Assembly: GCA_963624095.1 (NCBI GenBank)
Contig: CAVFNZ010000100.1
Coordinates: forward strand, 1-9,111
DNA: 9,111 bases
Source of the DNA: Phocaeicola_A sp963624095
Lineage (GTDB): Bacteria > Bacteroidota > Bacteroidia > Bacteroidales > Bacteroidaceae
Direction of reading: 5' to 3'
Shown: piece after piece, positions 1 through 7,093 of the stretch
Layout: each line of letters starts with the position of its first letter
How positions within the stretch are numbered: position 1 is the stretch's first letter
The notes under the pieces: generated by a model
The model's database searches: none
Told to the model about the DNA's origin: nothing
Seen by the model: the letters and a program-made list of their open reading frames with translations, nothing else
Program-made: the position numbers and the translations under genes

Positions 1-85
1 TATCGCAAAGTAAGGCAATTATTTTTAAAGAATCGCTATCTTTTAGAAAATATTATTTGTTATTTTGCATCGTGTTTTAAAGGTT
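1..85 (+). promoter_or_regulatory. AT-rich leader of mfd, weak promoter candidate
   Basis: This short AT-rich stretch precedes the mfd start. The best match to the Bacteroidetes -7 element TAnnTTTG is TTATTTTG at 60-67, which matches five of the six fixed bases; no TTTG or TTG lies at the expected -33 distance. A start here would leave a leader of roughly 12 bases. The real promoter could lie before the window. No other gene or structure is visible. Confidence 0.3.
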
Positions 86-3000
86 ATGGATATTTCTACA
101 CTACAAACAATCTATGCGGCCCATTCCAATACGAAGGCCCTGACATCGCTCCTTGCAAACCCTTCCGTAAAAACTATCTACCTGGAACACCTGTGCGCTT
201 CGTCCGCACCCTTGTTCCTATCGGGCTTCGTCAATAACGCCCAATCTCCCGTCCTCTTTATCCTCAACGACCTGGAGGAGGCCGGCTACTTCTATCACGA
301 CCTGGTGCAGATAAACGGGGAGGAGAACATCCTCTTCTTCCCCTCCTCTTACCGGAGGGCCATCAAGTACGGACAGAAGGACTCCGCCAACGAGATTCTG
401 CGCACCGAAGTGCTGAGCCGTCTGCAGAAGGCCGATGCTCCTCTCTGCATCGTCACCTATCCCGAGGCTTTGGCCGAGAAGGTGGTGTCGAAAGCCGAGC
501 TGCGGAGCAAGACGATGACGTTGCGTGTGGGGGATACGACCGAGATATCCGCTGTAGCCGCCACGCTCACGGGCTTCGGGTTCGAGCGTGTGGACTATGT
601 CTACGAACCCGGTCAGTTTGCCGTTCGAGGCAGTATAGTGGATGTCTTCTCCTTTTCCTCGGAGCTCCCTTACCGCATCGACTTCTTTGGCGATGAGATA
701 GAGAGTGTCCGCACCTTTGAGGTGGAGAGCCAACTCTCCAAGGACAAGAAGGAGAGCATCGTCATCGTGCCCGAACTCTCCGATTGCGGCAGCAGTGAAG
801 TGTCCTTCTTCCACTTCCTGCCCGAAGAGACCCTGCTGGCCGTGCGTGACCTGTTGTGGGTACACGACCGCATCGATGCCGTCCATGCCGAGGTGCTCTC
901 GCCCCAGGCCGCCATCAGCTTTGCGGAAGAAGAGGGCAAGGTCAACGTGAAACTGCCCGCCACCATCGACGGCACCGACTTTGCCAAAGCGGGCGCGGCG
1001 TTTCGTCGTTTGGAGTTCGGTGCCAAGCCGACCGGTGTGCCGCAGGCCACGCTCAGCTTCGACACGACGGCACAGCCCATCTTCCATAAGAACTTCGACC
1101 TGGTGAGCGACACCTTGAAACGGTTCCTGTCCGATGGCTATGCCGTCTACATCCTCTCCGACAGCGAGAAACAGACGGACCGCCTGAAGTCCATCTTCGA
1201 GGAACGGGGCGATGAGATACCCTTCACGCCTATCAACAAGACGTTGCACGAGGGATTCACCGACCACACGCTGCGTTGCTGCTTCTTCACCGACCATCAG
1301 ATATTCGACCGTTTCCATAAATATAACCTGCGGAGCGACAAGGCGCGCAGCGGCAAGGTTACCCTTTCGCTGAAAGAACTCAGCCAGTTTGAACCGGGCG
1401 ACTACATCGTGCATATCGACCATGGAGTGGGACGCTTTGCCGGATTGGTGCGCATCCCCAACGGCGACACCACGCAGGAGGCCATCAAGATTGTCTATGC
1501 CAACGATGACGTTGTCTTCGTTTCCATCCACTCCCTTCACAAAGTATCCAAATATAAAGGTAAGGAGGGCGAGGCACCTCATCTCAACAAACTGGGTACC
1601 GGCGCGTGGGAGAAACTCAAGGAAAAGACCAAGACCAAGATAAAGGATATCGCCCGCGACCTGATTCGGCTCTACGCCCGACGCAAGGAGGAGAAGGGGT
1701 ATGCCTACACTCCGGACTCCTTCATGCAGCATGAGCTGGAGGCCAGCTTCATCTATGAGGACACGCCCGACCAGCTGAAGGCCACACAGGCCGTGAAGGC
1801 GGACATGGAGAAGGACCGTCCCATGGACCGGCTCATCTGTGGCGATGTGGGTTTCGGCAAGACCGAAGTCGCCATCCGCGCCGCCTTCAAGGCGGTGTGC
1901 GACAACAAACAGGTGGTGGTGCTGGTGCCCACTACCGTATTGGCCTACCAGCACTTCAAGACTTTCGGCGACCGGTTGAAGAACTTCCCCTGTAGGGTGG
2001 ATTACCTGAGCCGTGCCCGCAAACCTGCCGACGTGAAGCGCATCCTGAAGGAACTGAAAGAGGGCGAAATCAACATCATCGTCGGTACCCATCGCCTCAT
2101 CGGTAAGGACGTGAAGTTCAAGGATCTCGGACTGCTCATCATCGATGAGGAACAGAAGTTCGGCGTTGCCGTGAAAGAGAAGCTCAAACAGCTGAAGGTC
2201 AACGTCGACACGCTCACCATGACGGCCACGCCTATCCCTCGCACCCTGCAGTTCTCGCTCATGGGCGCACGCGACCTCTCCGTCATACAGACCCCGCCGC
2301 CCAACCGCTATCCGATACAGACGGAGGTGCATACCTTTAGTGAAGAGGTGGTGGCCGATGCCGTCAACTTCGAGATGAGCCGTAACGGACAGGTCTTCAT
2401 TGTCAACAACCGCATACAGAACCTGCCGGAGTTGGCGGACATGGTACACCGCTTAGTACCCGATGCCCGCATCTGCATAGGCCACGGACAGATGGAGCCG
2501 GACAAGCTGGAGAAGGTCATCCTCGACTTTGTCAACTACGACTACGATGTGCTCATCGCTACCTCCATTATAGAGAGCGGCATCGACATACCCAACGTTA
2601 ACACCATCATCATCAACCAAGCCCAGAACTTCGGACTGAGCGACCTGCACCAGATGCGCGGACGTGTGGGACGGAGCAACAAGAAGGCTTTCTGCTACCT
2701 GTTGGCACCGCCTTTGTCGTCCCTCACCGCCGAGGCGCGTCGCCGTCTGCAGGCCATCGAGAACTTCTCCGACCTGGGCAGTGGCATCCACATCGCCATG
2801 CAGGATTTGGATATCCGCGGCGCCGGCAACCTGTTGGGAGCCGAACAGAGCGGATTCATTGCCGACTTGGGTTACGAAACGTACCAGAAGATTCTGGCTG
2901 AGGCGGTGACTGAACTGAAGAACGATGAGTTCGCGGACCTCTATGCGCAAGAGAACAAGGAGAACGAAGAGCGGCAAATCAGTGGCGAGGAGTTTGTCAC

Positions 3001-3454
3001 GGAGTGTTCGTTCGAGAGCGACCTCGAACTGTTGCTGCCCGCGGACTATGTACCCAGTAGCAGCGAGCGTATGTTGCTCTACCGCGAACTGGACGGACTG
3101 GAGGCAGACGAAGACGTGGCGGCCTTCAAGCTTCGCCTCGAAGACCGTTTCGGCAAAGTGCCTCCCGAAGGGCTTGAACTCCTCAAAGTGGTGCCGCTGC
3201 GGCGCATGGGCAAGAAGCTGGGAGCGGAGAAGCTCTTCCTGAAAGCCGGACGCATGACCCTCTTCTTCGTCAGCAATCCGGAGAGCCCCTATTACAAGAG
3301 TGCCGCCTTTGGCAAGGTGATTGCCTACATGAGCAAACACCCGCGCTACTGCAACCTTCGCGAGCAGAACGGCAAACGCAGCATGGTGGTGACGGAAGTC
3401 CCCAACGTGGAGGCCGCCGTGACCATACTACAGGAAATCCTGTCGTTGGAATGA
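86..3454 (+). CDS. mfd: Transcription-repair coupling factor Mfd
   Basis: Mfd is a cytoplasmic ATP-dependent DNA translocase. It pushes stalled RNA polymerase off lesions and recruits UvrA for nucleotide excision repair. The 1122-residue product has the whole family architecture. The UvrB-like N-terminal module ends in the typical EPGQFAVRGSIVDVF segment (174-188). The RNA polymerase-interacting CarD/Tudor-like domain begins at PGDYIVHIDHGVGRFAGL (437-454). The superfamily 2 translocase follows, with Walker A GDVGFGKTE (586-594), DEEQ (687-690), TATPIPRT (713-720) and QMRGRVGR (856-863). The C-terminal regulatory domain covers about 970-1080. I chose ATG at 86; the frame is open to a TTG at 65, but that would add seven residues and overlap the only promoter candidate. 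The length is normal and I saw no frameshift. It converges on ygiQ. Confidence 0.97.
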   Translation: MDISTLQTIYAAHSNTKALTSLLANPSVKTIYLEHLCASSAPLFLSGFVNNAQSPVLFILNDLEEAGYFYHDLVQINGEENILFFPSSYRRAIKYGQKDSANEILRTEVLSRLQKADAPLCIVTYPEALAEKVVSKAELRSKTMTLRVGDTTEISAVAATLTGFGFERVDYVYEPGQFAVRGSIVDVFSFSSELPYRIDFFGDEIESVRTFEVESQLSKDKKESIVIVPELSDCGSSEVSFFHFLPEETLLAVRDLLWVHDRIDAVHAEVLSPQAAISFAEEEGKVNVKLPATIDGTDFAKAGAAFRRLEFGAKPTGVPQATLSFDTTAQPIFHKNFDLVSDTLKRFLSDGYAVYILSDSEKQTDRLKSIFEERGDEIPFTPINKTLHEGFTDHTLRCCFFTDHQIFDRFHKYNLRSDKARSGKVTLSLKELSQFEPGDYIVHIDHGVGRFAGLVRIPNGDTTQEAIKIVYANDDVVFVSIHSLHKVSKYKGKEGEAPHLNKLGTGAWEKLKEKTKTKIKDIARDLIRLYARRKEEKGYAYTPDSFMQHELEASFIYEDTPDQLKATQAVKADMEKDRPMDRLICGDVGFGKTEVAIRAAFKAVCDNKQVVVLVPTTVLAYQHFKTFGDRLKNFPCRVDYLSRARKPADVKRILKELKEGEINIIVGTHRLIGKDVKFKDLGLLIIDEEQKFGVAVKEKLKQLKVNVDTLTMTATPIPRTLQFSLMGARDLSVIQTPPPNRYPIQTEVHTFSEEVVADAVNFEMSRNGQVFIVNNRIQNLPELADMVHRLVPDARICIGHGQMEPDKLEKVILDFVNYDYDVLIATSIIESGIDIPNVNTIIINQAQNFGLSDLHQMRGRVGRSNKKAFCYLLAPPLSSLTAEARRRLQAIENFSDLGSGIHIAMQDLDIRGAGNLLGAEQSGFIADLGYETYQKILAEAVTELKNDEFADLYAQENKENEERQISGEEFVTECSFESDLELLLPADYVPSSSERMLLYRELDGLEADEDVAAFKLRLEDRFGKVPPEGLELLKVVPLRRMGKKLGAEKLFLKAGRMTLFFVSNPESPYYKSAAFGKVIAYMSKHPRYCNLREQNGKRSMVVTEVPNVEAAVTILQEILSLE

Positions 3455-3506
3455 CCCTTGGGCAAAAGATTATTCAATGCCGTACGCAGGAAGTCCGACG
3501 GGGTCA
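3452..3506. other. Convergent mfd/ygiQ junction with short inverted repeat
   Basis: The two genes converge with 49 bases between stop codons. TGACCC (3452-3457, including the mfd stop) and GGGTCA (3501-3506, including the ygiQ stop) form a six-base inverted repeat with a 43-base loop. There is no U-tract on either strand, so this is not a canonical intrinsic terminator. How the two transcripts end is not evident from sequence. Confidence 0.35.
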
Positions 3507-5339
3507 CTCCCTTCTTCGGTAGAGCTTGTCTATCAGATCTGTCCGCCCGATGCGGCGCAGCTCGGCGATGATATTCCTGCGCTCCTCCGGCTTGTACCAG
3601 AAGAAGAATAACCGTTGAGCCAGTTTCTCTTTGGCGGTCTTGGCACTGAACACCGGTTCCAGCGTGTAGGGGTGATAGCCCGTGTACCACGTCTCCGTAC
3701 TGATGGTCATGGGGGTGGGGGTGAAGTCCTGCACCTGCTCCAGGTGGAAATCCAGTCGCTTCGTCAGCACGGCCAGTTCCGCCATGTTCTCTTCCGTGCA
3801 GCCCGGGTGGCTCGATATGAAGTAGGGGATAATCTGTTGGCGCAGACGCTCCTCGTCGTTGATGCGGTCGAAGATGCGCTTGAAAGCGTAGAACTGGCTG
3901 AAAGGCGGTTTGCGCATCAGGTAGAGCACATGGTCGTCCGTATGTTCCGGCGCCACTTTCAGTCGTCCGCTCACATGGTTCACAATCAGCTCCCGTGTGT
4001 ACTCCCGTGCGGCACGGTTCACCTGCTCGTCCTTACTCTGGTGGAGCAGCAGGTCGTAGCGCACGCCGCTGCCGATGAAACTCTTCTTGATGCCGGGCAT
4101 CTTGTCCACCGTGCGGTAGAGCTCGGTCAGAGGCTGGTGGTCCGTGTTCAGATTGGGACAAACCTGCGGATGGATGCATGAGGGGCGTTTGCACTTCCCG
4201 CAAATCGCTTTGTCCTTTCCGCCCATGCGGTACATGTTGGCGGACGGTCCGCCCAAGTCACTAAGATACCCTTTGAAATCGGGCATCTCGGTGATGGCCT
4301 TCACCTCCCTCAGAATACTCTCTTTGCTGCGGCTCACGATGAATTTCCCTTGGTGGGCCGATATGGTACAGAAGGCGCAACCGCCGAAACAACCCCGATG
4401 GATGTTCACCGAGAACTTGATCATGTCGTAGGCCGGTATGCGCTTCCCTTTGTACTTCGGATGAGGCAGTCGCGTGTAGGGAAGGTCGAAGGAGTGGTCC
4501 AGCTCCGCTTCGCTCATCGGTGGGTAGGGCGGGTTGACGACCACCACGCGTCTGCCCACCCCTTGCAGGATGCGTTGCGCATGCAGCTTGTTCGACTCCT
4601 CCTCGATGTGGCGCACGTTCTGCGCTTGCTTCTTGCGGTCCGTCAGGCACTCCTCGTGGGAGAAGAGCCGCAGGTCGTCCGTTTGTACGCCACCCGGTAT
4701 CTCCTCGGGTCGGCATACGAAAGCCGTTTGCGGTATGTCGTGGGGCAGTGTTCCGTTGTCGGGGTCTGCCAACATCTTGCGGCAGAGCTCCGTGATGGGC
4801 TTCTCGCCCATGCCGTAGATCAGCAAGTCCGCTCCGGAGTCCACCAGGACGCTCCTTTTCAGACAGTCTTGCCAGTAGTCGTAGTGCGTGAGGCGTCGCA
4901 TGGAAGCCTCTATGCCGCCCAGTACCACCGGCACTTCGGGGTAGAGCTTCTTCAGGATCTGCGTATAGACGATGGTAGGATATTCGGGCCGCATGTCGTG
5001 CCGCCCGTCCGGCGTGTAGGCGTCTTCGGAACGCAACCGTTTGTTGGCGGTGTACTTGTTTACCATGGAATCCATGCACCCGGGGGCGATGCCGAAGAAA
5101 AGCCGGGGAGTGCCCAACTTCTTGAAGTCGCGCAGGTCATCGCGCCAGTTGGGTTGGGGGATGATGGCCACTTTCAATCCTTCCGCCTCCAGGATGCGTC
5201 CTATCACGGCCGCCCCGAAAGAGGGATGGTCCACATAGGCATCGGCACTGAACAGGATAACGTCCAACGTATCCCATCCGCGCAGTTCGACTTCCTTCTT
5301 GGTCGTAGGTAGCCAGTCTGTCAGTTTGTATTCCCGCAT
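3504..5339 (-). CDS. ygiQ: YgiQ family radical SAM protein
   Basis: This 611-residue protein is a radical SAM enzyme of the YgiQ (UPF0313) family, whose substrate is, as far as I know, not established. An N-terminal domain (about 1-290), with an early SADAYVDHPSFG segment (31-42), precedes the radical SAM barrel. The SAM-cluster motif CxxxCxxC is intact at C317, C321 and C324 in HRGCFGGCAFC. The family signature SDLGGPSANMYRM (360-372) follows, then a cysteine group C380, C383, C388 and C394 ending in CPNLNTDH, then GSGVRYDLL and KVAPEHT. No signal peptide or membrane segment is seen, so it is probably cytoplasmic. The ATG lies 31 bases after the stop of the small upstream gene, which suggests cotranscription. 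Its stop faces that of mfd across 49 bases. Family assignment is firm; the reaction is unknown. Confidence 0.95.
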   Translation of the reverse strand: MREYKLTDWLPTTKKEVELRGWDTLDVILFSADAYVDHPSFGAAVIGRILEAEGLKVAIIPQPNWRDDLRDFKKLGTPRLFFGIAPGCMDSMVNKYTANKRLRSEDAYTPDGRHDMRPEYPTIVYTQILKKLYPEVPVVLGGIEASMRRLTHYDYWQDCLKRSVLVDSGADLLIYGMGEKPITELCRKMLADPDNGTLPHDIPQTAFVCRPEEIPGGVQTDDLRLFSHEECLTDRKKQAQNVRHIEEESNKLHAQRILQGVGRRVVVVNPPYPPMSEAELDHSFDLPYTRLPHPKYKGKRIPAYDMIKFSVNIHRGCFGGCAFCTISAHQGKFIVSRSKESILREVKAITEMPDFKGYLSDLGGPSANMYRMGGKDKAICGKCKRPSCIHPQVCPNLNTDHQPLTELYRTVDKMPGIKKSFIGSGVRYDLLLHQSKDEQVNRAAREYTRELIVNHVSGRLKVAPEHTDDHVLYLMRKPPFSQFYAFKRIFDRINDEERLRQQIIPYFISSHPGCTEENMAELAVLTKRLDFHLEQVQDFTPTPMTISTETWYTGYHPYTLEPVFSAKTAKEKLAQRLFFFWYKPEERRNIIAELRRIGRTDLIDKLYRRRE

Positions 5340-5370
5340 GGTGTGGAGTGTCGCCCTTTTGCGGAGGTGT

Positions 5371-5703
5371 CTATTCTTCGGCAGCCGTTTCGGACTCTTC
5401 CTGCTTCTCGCCCCGCCATTTAATGAAAAGGAGGATGAGCTGGTGCAGGCCGAAAGCCTTCATGTTGTTGTGGTAGATGACATCGATGCACAGGTCGAGC
5501 AGCTCCTTGCAGTTCTCTTGCGTGGAGATGAGCGAACGGATGTTCAGTCTCAACTTTTCGAGAACGCTCTCCGTGACGATGCCGTTGCTGTCGATCAGAT
5601 GTTGGAAAAGCGCGTATTTCTCAATCGTCTCCAGGTTCTCCTCGGAGACTTCCAGGCTGCGTGTGCCCGAAGTGTTCGTCTGTATTGTATACATGTTTGC
5701 CAT
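5371..5703 (-). CDS. Hypothetical small protein upstream of ygiQ
   Basis: I do not recognise this 110-residue protein. After a polar N-terminus of about 20 residues it looks almost wholly helical: charged amphipathic segments (VSEENLETIEKYALFQHLI, then ESVLEKLRLNIRSL) lead to a hydrophobic LHQLILLFIKW stretch near 86-96 and an acidic tail rich in Glu. It has two cysteines (CKELLDLC) and no obvious metal site, signal peptide or clear membrane span. The ATG at 5703 lies about 25 bases after a perfect TATATTTG -7 element; a second ATG three codons in is an alternative start. It ends 31 bases before ygiQ on the same strand, so the two are probably one operon. That position is the only clue to function. 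It may be a regulatory or scaffold-like helical protein, but this is a guess. Confidence 0.8.
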   Translation of the reverse strand: MANMYTIQTNTSGTRSLEVSEENLETIEKYALFQHLIDSNGIVTESVLEKLRLNIRSLISTQENCKELLDLCIDVIYHNNMKAFGLHQLILLFIKWRGEKQEESETAAEE

Positions 5704-5728
5704 GAATTGTCTTGTTAAATAACCGTTG

Positions 5729-5736
5729 CAAATATA
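5729..5736 (-). promoter_or_regulatory. Bacteroidetes -7 element for the small gene/ygiQ pair
   Basis: Read on the minus strand this is TATATTTG, a perfect fit to TAnnTTTG. It lies 25 bases before the ATG of the 110-residue gene, giving a predicted leader of about 20 bases. No TTTG or TTG is present at the usual -33 distance, so the promoter may be weak or assisted. Confidence 0.6.
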
Positions 5737-5806
5737 GCATTAATTATGATACGGTAGTGCGGCTGAATATTTCTTTTTCATTGTAGGGGCAATCACATAA
5801 GGGCAT

Positions 5807-5830
5807 AAAAAAGGGGTAACGCCTTACCCC
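5807..5830 (-). terminator. Intrinsic terminator, minus strand
   Basis: GGGGTAA (5813-5819) and TTACCCC (5824-5830) form a perfect seven-pair stem with a four-base loop. On the minus strand the stem is followed at once by six U residues (AAAAAA at 5807-5812 on the plus strand). No U-tract follows on the plus strand, so it works in one direction. No minus-strand gene lies upstream for it to end, which supports a short RNA between it and the promoter at 5873-5903. Confidence 0.8.
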
Positions 5831-5868
5831 AATCTTGTTAACCTTAAATCTAATACTATGAAAAACAC
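5807..5868 (-). ncRNA. Putative small RNA of about 60 nt (or attenuated leader)
   Basis: A full promoter (5873-5903) and an intrinsic terminator (5807-5830), both on the minus strand, bracket about 60 bases with no gene. Transcription should start near 5866-5869. The predicted RNA opens U-rich, continues through an AU-rich unpaired stretch containing AAGGUUAACAAGAU, and ends in the terminator hairpin plus U6. Two readings fit. One is a free-standing small RNA. The other is a distal leader of the downstream minus-strand small gene and ygiQ, cut short by an attenuator. From memory, similar sequence is common between genes in Bacteroides, which would make this a dispersed family; I could not check that. 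I infer the RNA from promoter and terminator alone. Confidence 0.5.
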
Positions 5869-5872
5869 ATTG

Positions 5873-5903
5873 CAAAGGTACGCGCTTCTTGTATACCTGC
5901 AAG
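5873..5903 (-). promoter_or_regulatory. Complete Bacteroidetes promoter on minus strand
   Basis: On the minus strand a -33 TTG (5902-5900) is followed after exactly 19 bases by TACCTTTG (5880-5873), a perfect TAnnTTTG. This is the best promoter in the window. An inverted repeat, CGCTT (5883-5887) and AAGCG (5901-5905), covers the spacer and -33 region and could be an operator, though it is short. The core TACCTTTGC is identical to that of the fabD promoter. It points away from fabD, toward the terminator at 5807-5830. Confidence 0.7.
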
Positions 5904-5905
5904 CG

Positions 5906-6093
5906 TTGTAGGGTGAAAAATGATGTTGCATAACATAGTTTAACCTAAGGAGGTCGATTAGTTGTCATTTTGACGTATAAGTGGCCTATAATGCTGACTT
6001 GGGGATATTCCGAACGGATGCGTAAACAGAGCCTTTTGCGCTGAATTTGAACTTTTTCGGAACTCGTTGAGGCGGTCATACGGAAAAACTTAG
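5906..6093. other. Non-coding stretch between the minus-strand cassette and fabD promoter
   Basis: I see no gene here. Two minor signals are present. ATGTT-GCAT-AACAT at 5923-5936 is a five-base inverted repeat upstream of the minus-strand promoter. TAAGGAGGT at 5946-5954 perfectly complements the usual 16S anti-Shine-Dalgarno sequence, yet the TTG that follows at 5962 opens only a three-codon frame. The stretch probably holds control sites for one or both divergent promoters. Confidence 0.4.
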
Positions 6094-6101
6094 TACCTTT
6101 G
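6094..6101 (+). promoter_or_regulatory. fabD promoter -7 element
   Basis: TACCTTTG is a perfect match to the Bacteroidetes -7 consensus, 30 bases before the fabD ATG. The predicted start is near 6106-6108, giving a leader of about 25 bases. The nearest -33-like TTG is at 6067-6069, which leaves a 24-base gap, longer than the 19 seen in the minus-strand promoter at 5873-5903. Because the frame-extending TTG at 6099 sits inside this element, it cannot be the fabD start from this promoter. Confidence 0.65.
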
Positions 6102-6131
6102 CGGCGGATTTTTAATAAACAAAGAAGATTT

Positions 6132-7022
6132 ATGAAAGCATTTGTATTTCCCGGACAGGGAGCGCAATTTGTGGGAATGGGCAAGGATTTGTATGACAAC
6201 TCCCCCCTGGCCAAGGAACTTTTTGAGAAAGCCAACGATATCTTGGGATATCGCATTACGGATATCATGTTTAACGGAACGGACGAAGACCTGCGTCAGA
6301 CCAAAGTGACGCAACCCGCCGTGTTCCTCCACTCCGTCATCTCTGCCCTCTGCATGGGCGATGCCTTCAAACCCGAGATGACGGCCGGTCACTCACTGGG
6401 CGAGTTCTCCGCACTCGTGGCCGCCGGCGCGCTCAGCTTCGAGGATGGACTGAAACTGGTTTACGCCCGTGCCATGGCCATGCAGAAAGCGTGTGAGGCA
6501 GCCCCCTCGACAATGGCCGCCATCATCGCTTTGCCGGATGAGAAGGTTGAGGAGGTTTGCGAACAAGTCTCCGCTGAAGGACAGGTTGTGGTAGCCGCAA
6601 ACTTCAACTGCCCGGGTCAGGTAGTTATCTCCGGAACCATTGAGGGCATCAACAAGGCTTGCGAACTGCTGAAAGCTGCGGGTGCTAAGCGCGCGTTGCC
6701 CCTGAAGGTTGGCGGCGCGTTCCACTCTCCGTTGATGAATCCGGCGAAGATAGAGCTCGAAGCGGCTATCAAGGCTACGGAGTTCCATACGCCAAAATGC
6801 CCCGTTTACCAGAACGTGGACGCGAAACCGCATACCGATGCCGCTGAAATCAAGGCGAACTTGGTGGCTCAGTTGACCGCTTCGGTACGTTGGACACAAA
6901 CCGTGAAGAACATGGTGGCTGACGGAGCCGATGACTTCACGGAGTGCGGCCCGGGCGCTGTGCTGCAGGGATTGATCAAGAAGATTGATTCCACGGTGAA
7001 CGCTCACGGTATCCAACAGTAA
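6132..7022 (+). CDS. fabD: Malonyl-CoA:ACP transacylase FabD
   Basis: FabD moves the malonyl group from CoA to acyl carrier protein, supplying the extender unit for type II fatty-acid synthesis in the cytoplasm. The 296-residue protein has the family's usual length and complete active site: N-terminal FPGQGAQ (6-12), nucleophile Ser88 in GHSLGE (86-91), Arg113 to bind the malonyl carboxylate, His198 in GAFHS, and Gln247, which aligns with the oxyanion/catalytic Gln. The GAFHS form is what malonyl-specific enzymes carry. The ECGPG segment (271-275) is the usual C-terminal landmark. I chose ATG at 6132; the in-frame TTG at 6099 lies inside the promoter. No other fatty-acid gene is in the window, so it appears to be transcribed alone or with the amylase gene 209 bases downstream. 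Confidence 0.97.
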   Translation: MKAFVFPGQGAQFVGMGKDLYDNSPLAKELFEKANDILGYRITDIMFNGTDEDLRQTKVTQPAVFLHSVISALCMGDAFKPEMTAGHSLGEFSALVAAGALSFEDGLKLVYARAMAMQKACEAAPSTMAAIIALPDEKVEEVCEQVSAEGQVVVAANFNCPGQVVISGTIEGINKACELLKAAGAKRALPLKVGGAFHSPLMNPAKIELEAAIKATEFHTPKCPVYQNVDAKPHTDAAEIKANLVAQLTASVRWTQTVKNMVADGADDFTECGPGAVLQGLIKKIDSTVNAHGIQQ

Positions 7023-7041
7023 AAATAAAGAGATAGGGCAC

Positions 7042-7079
7042 TCCTCCCCGCCACGTTGCGCATACGACGTGGGGGAGGA
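7042..7079 (+). terminator. Stem-loop after fabD, possible 3'-end structure
   Basis: TCCTCCC (7042-7048) plus CCACGT (7051-7056) pair with ACGTGG (7067-7072) plus GGGAGGA (7073-7079). This gives 13 pairs, with a two-base bulge (7049-7050) and a ten-base loop. It starts 20 bases after the fabD stop. It is very stable, but no U-tract follows on the plus strand, so it may protect the mRNA end or pause polymerase rather than terminate alone. Confidence 0.4.
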
Positions 7080-7093
7080 TGCGGATGATACCA

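Noticed and set aside
65..85. Upstream TTG start for mfd at 65
   Set aside because: It would add seven residues and overlaps the best -7-like promoter sequence; the ATG at 86 fits better.
218..2449. A 743-codon open frame on the minus strand inside mfd
   Set aside because: It lies fully antisense to the intact, motif-rich mfd, is low-complexity in character (rich in H, V, G, L) and has no recognisable domain. Strong third-position GC bias makes such mirror frames common.
4350..5312. A 320-codon plus-strand frame over ygiQ
   Set aside because: It mirrors the genuine radical SAM gene, which has the intact CxxxCxxC motif; it has no motif of its own.
5858..5911. A 17-residue leader peptide starting MKNTLQRY on the plus strand
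   Set aside because: No plus-strand promoter or terminator is arranged around it, and its conserved-looking bases are explained by the minus-strand TACCTTTG promoter element.
5946..5973. TAAGGAGGT as a ribosome binding site for a small gene
   Set aside because: The only start nearby, TTG at 5962, gives three codons before TGA, and Bacteroidetes seldom rely on such sites.
5970..5992. Escherichia coli-like promoter, TTGACG and TATAAT
   Set aside because: The spacer is only 11 bases and this organism's promoters follow the TAnnTTTG type.
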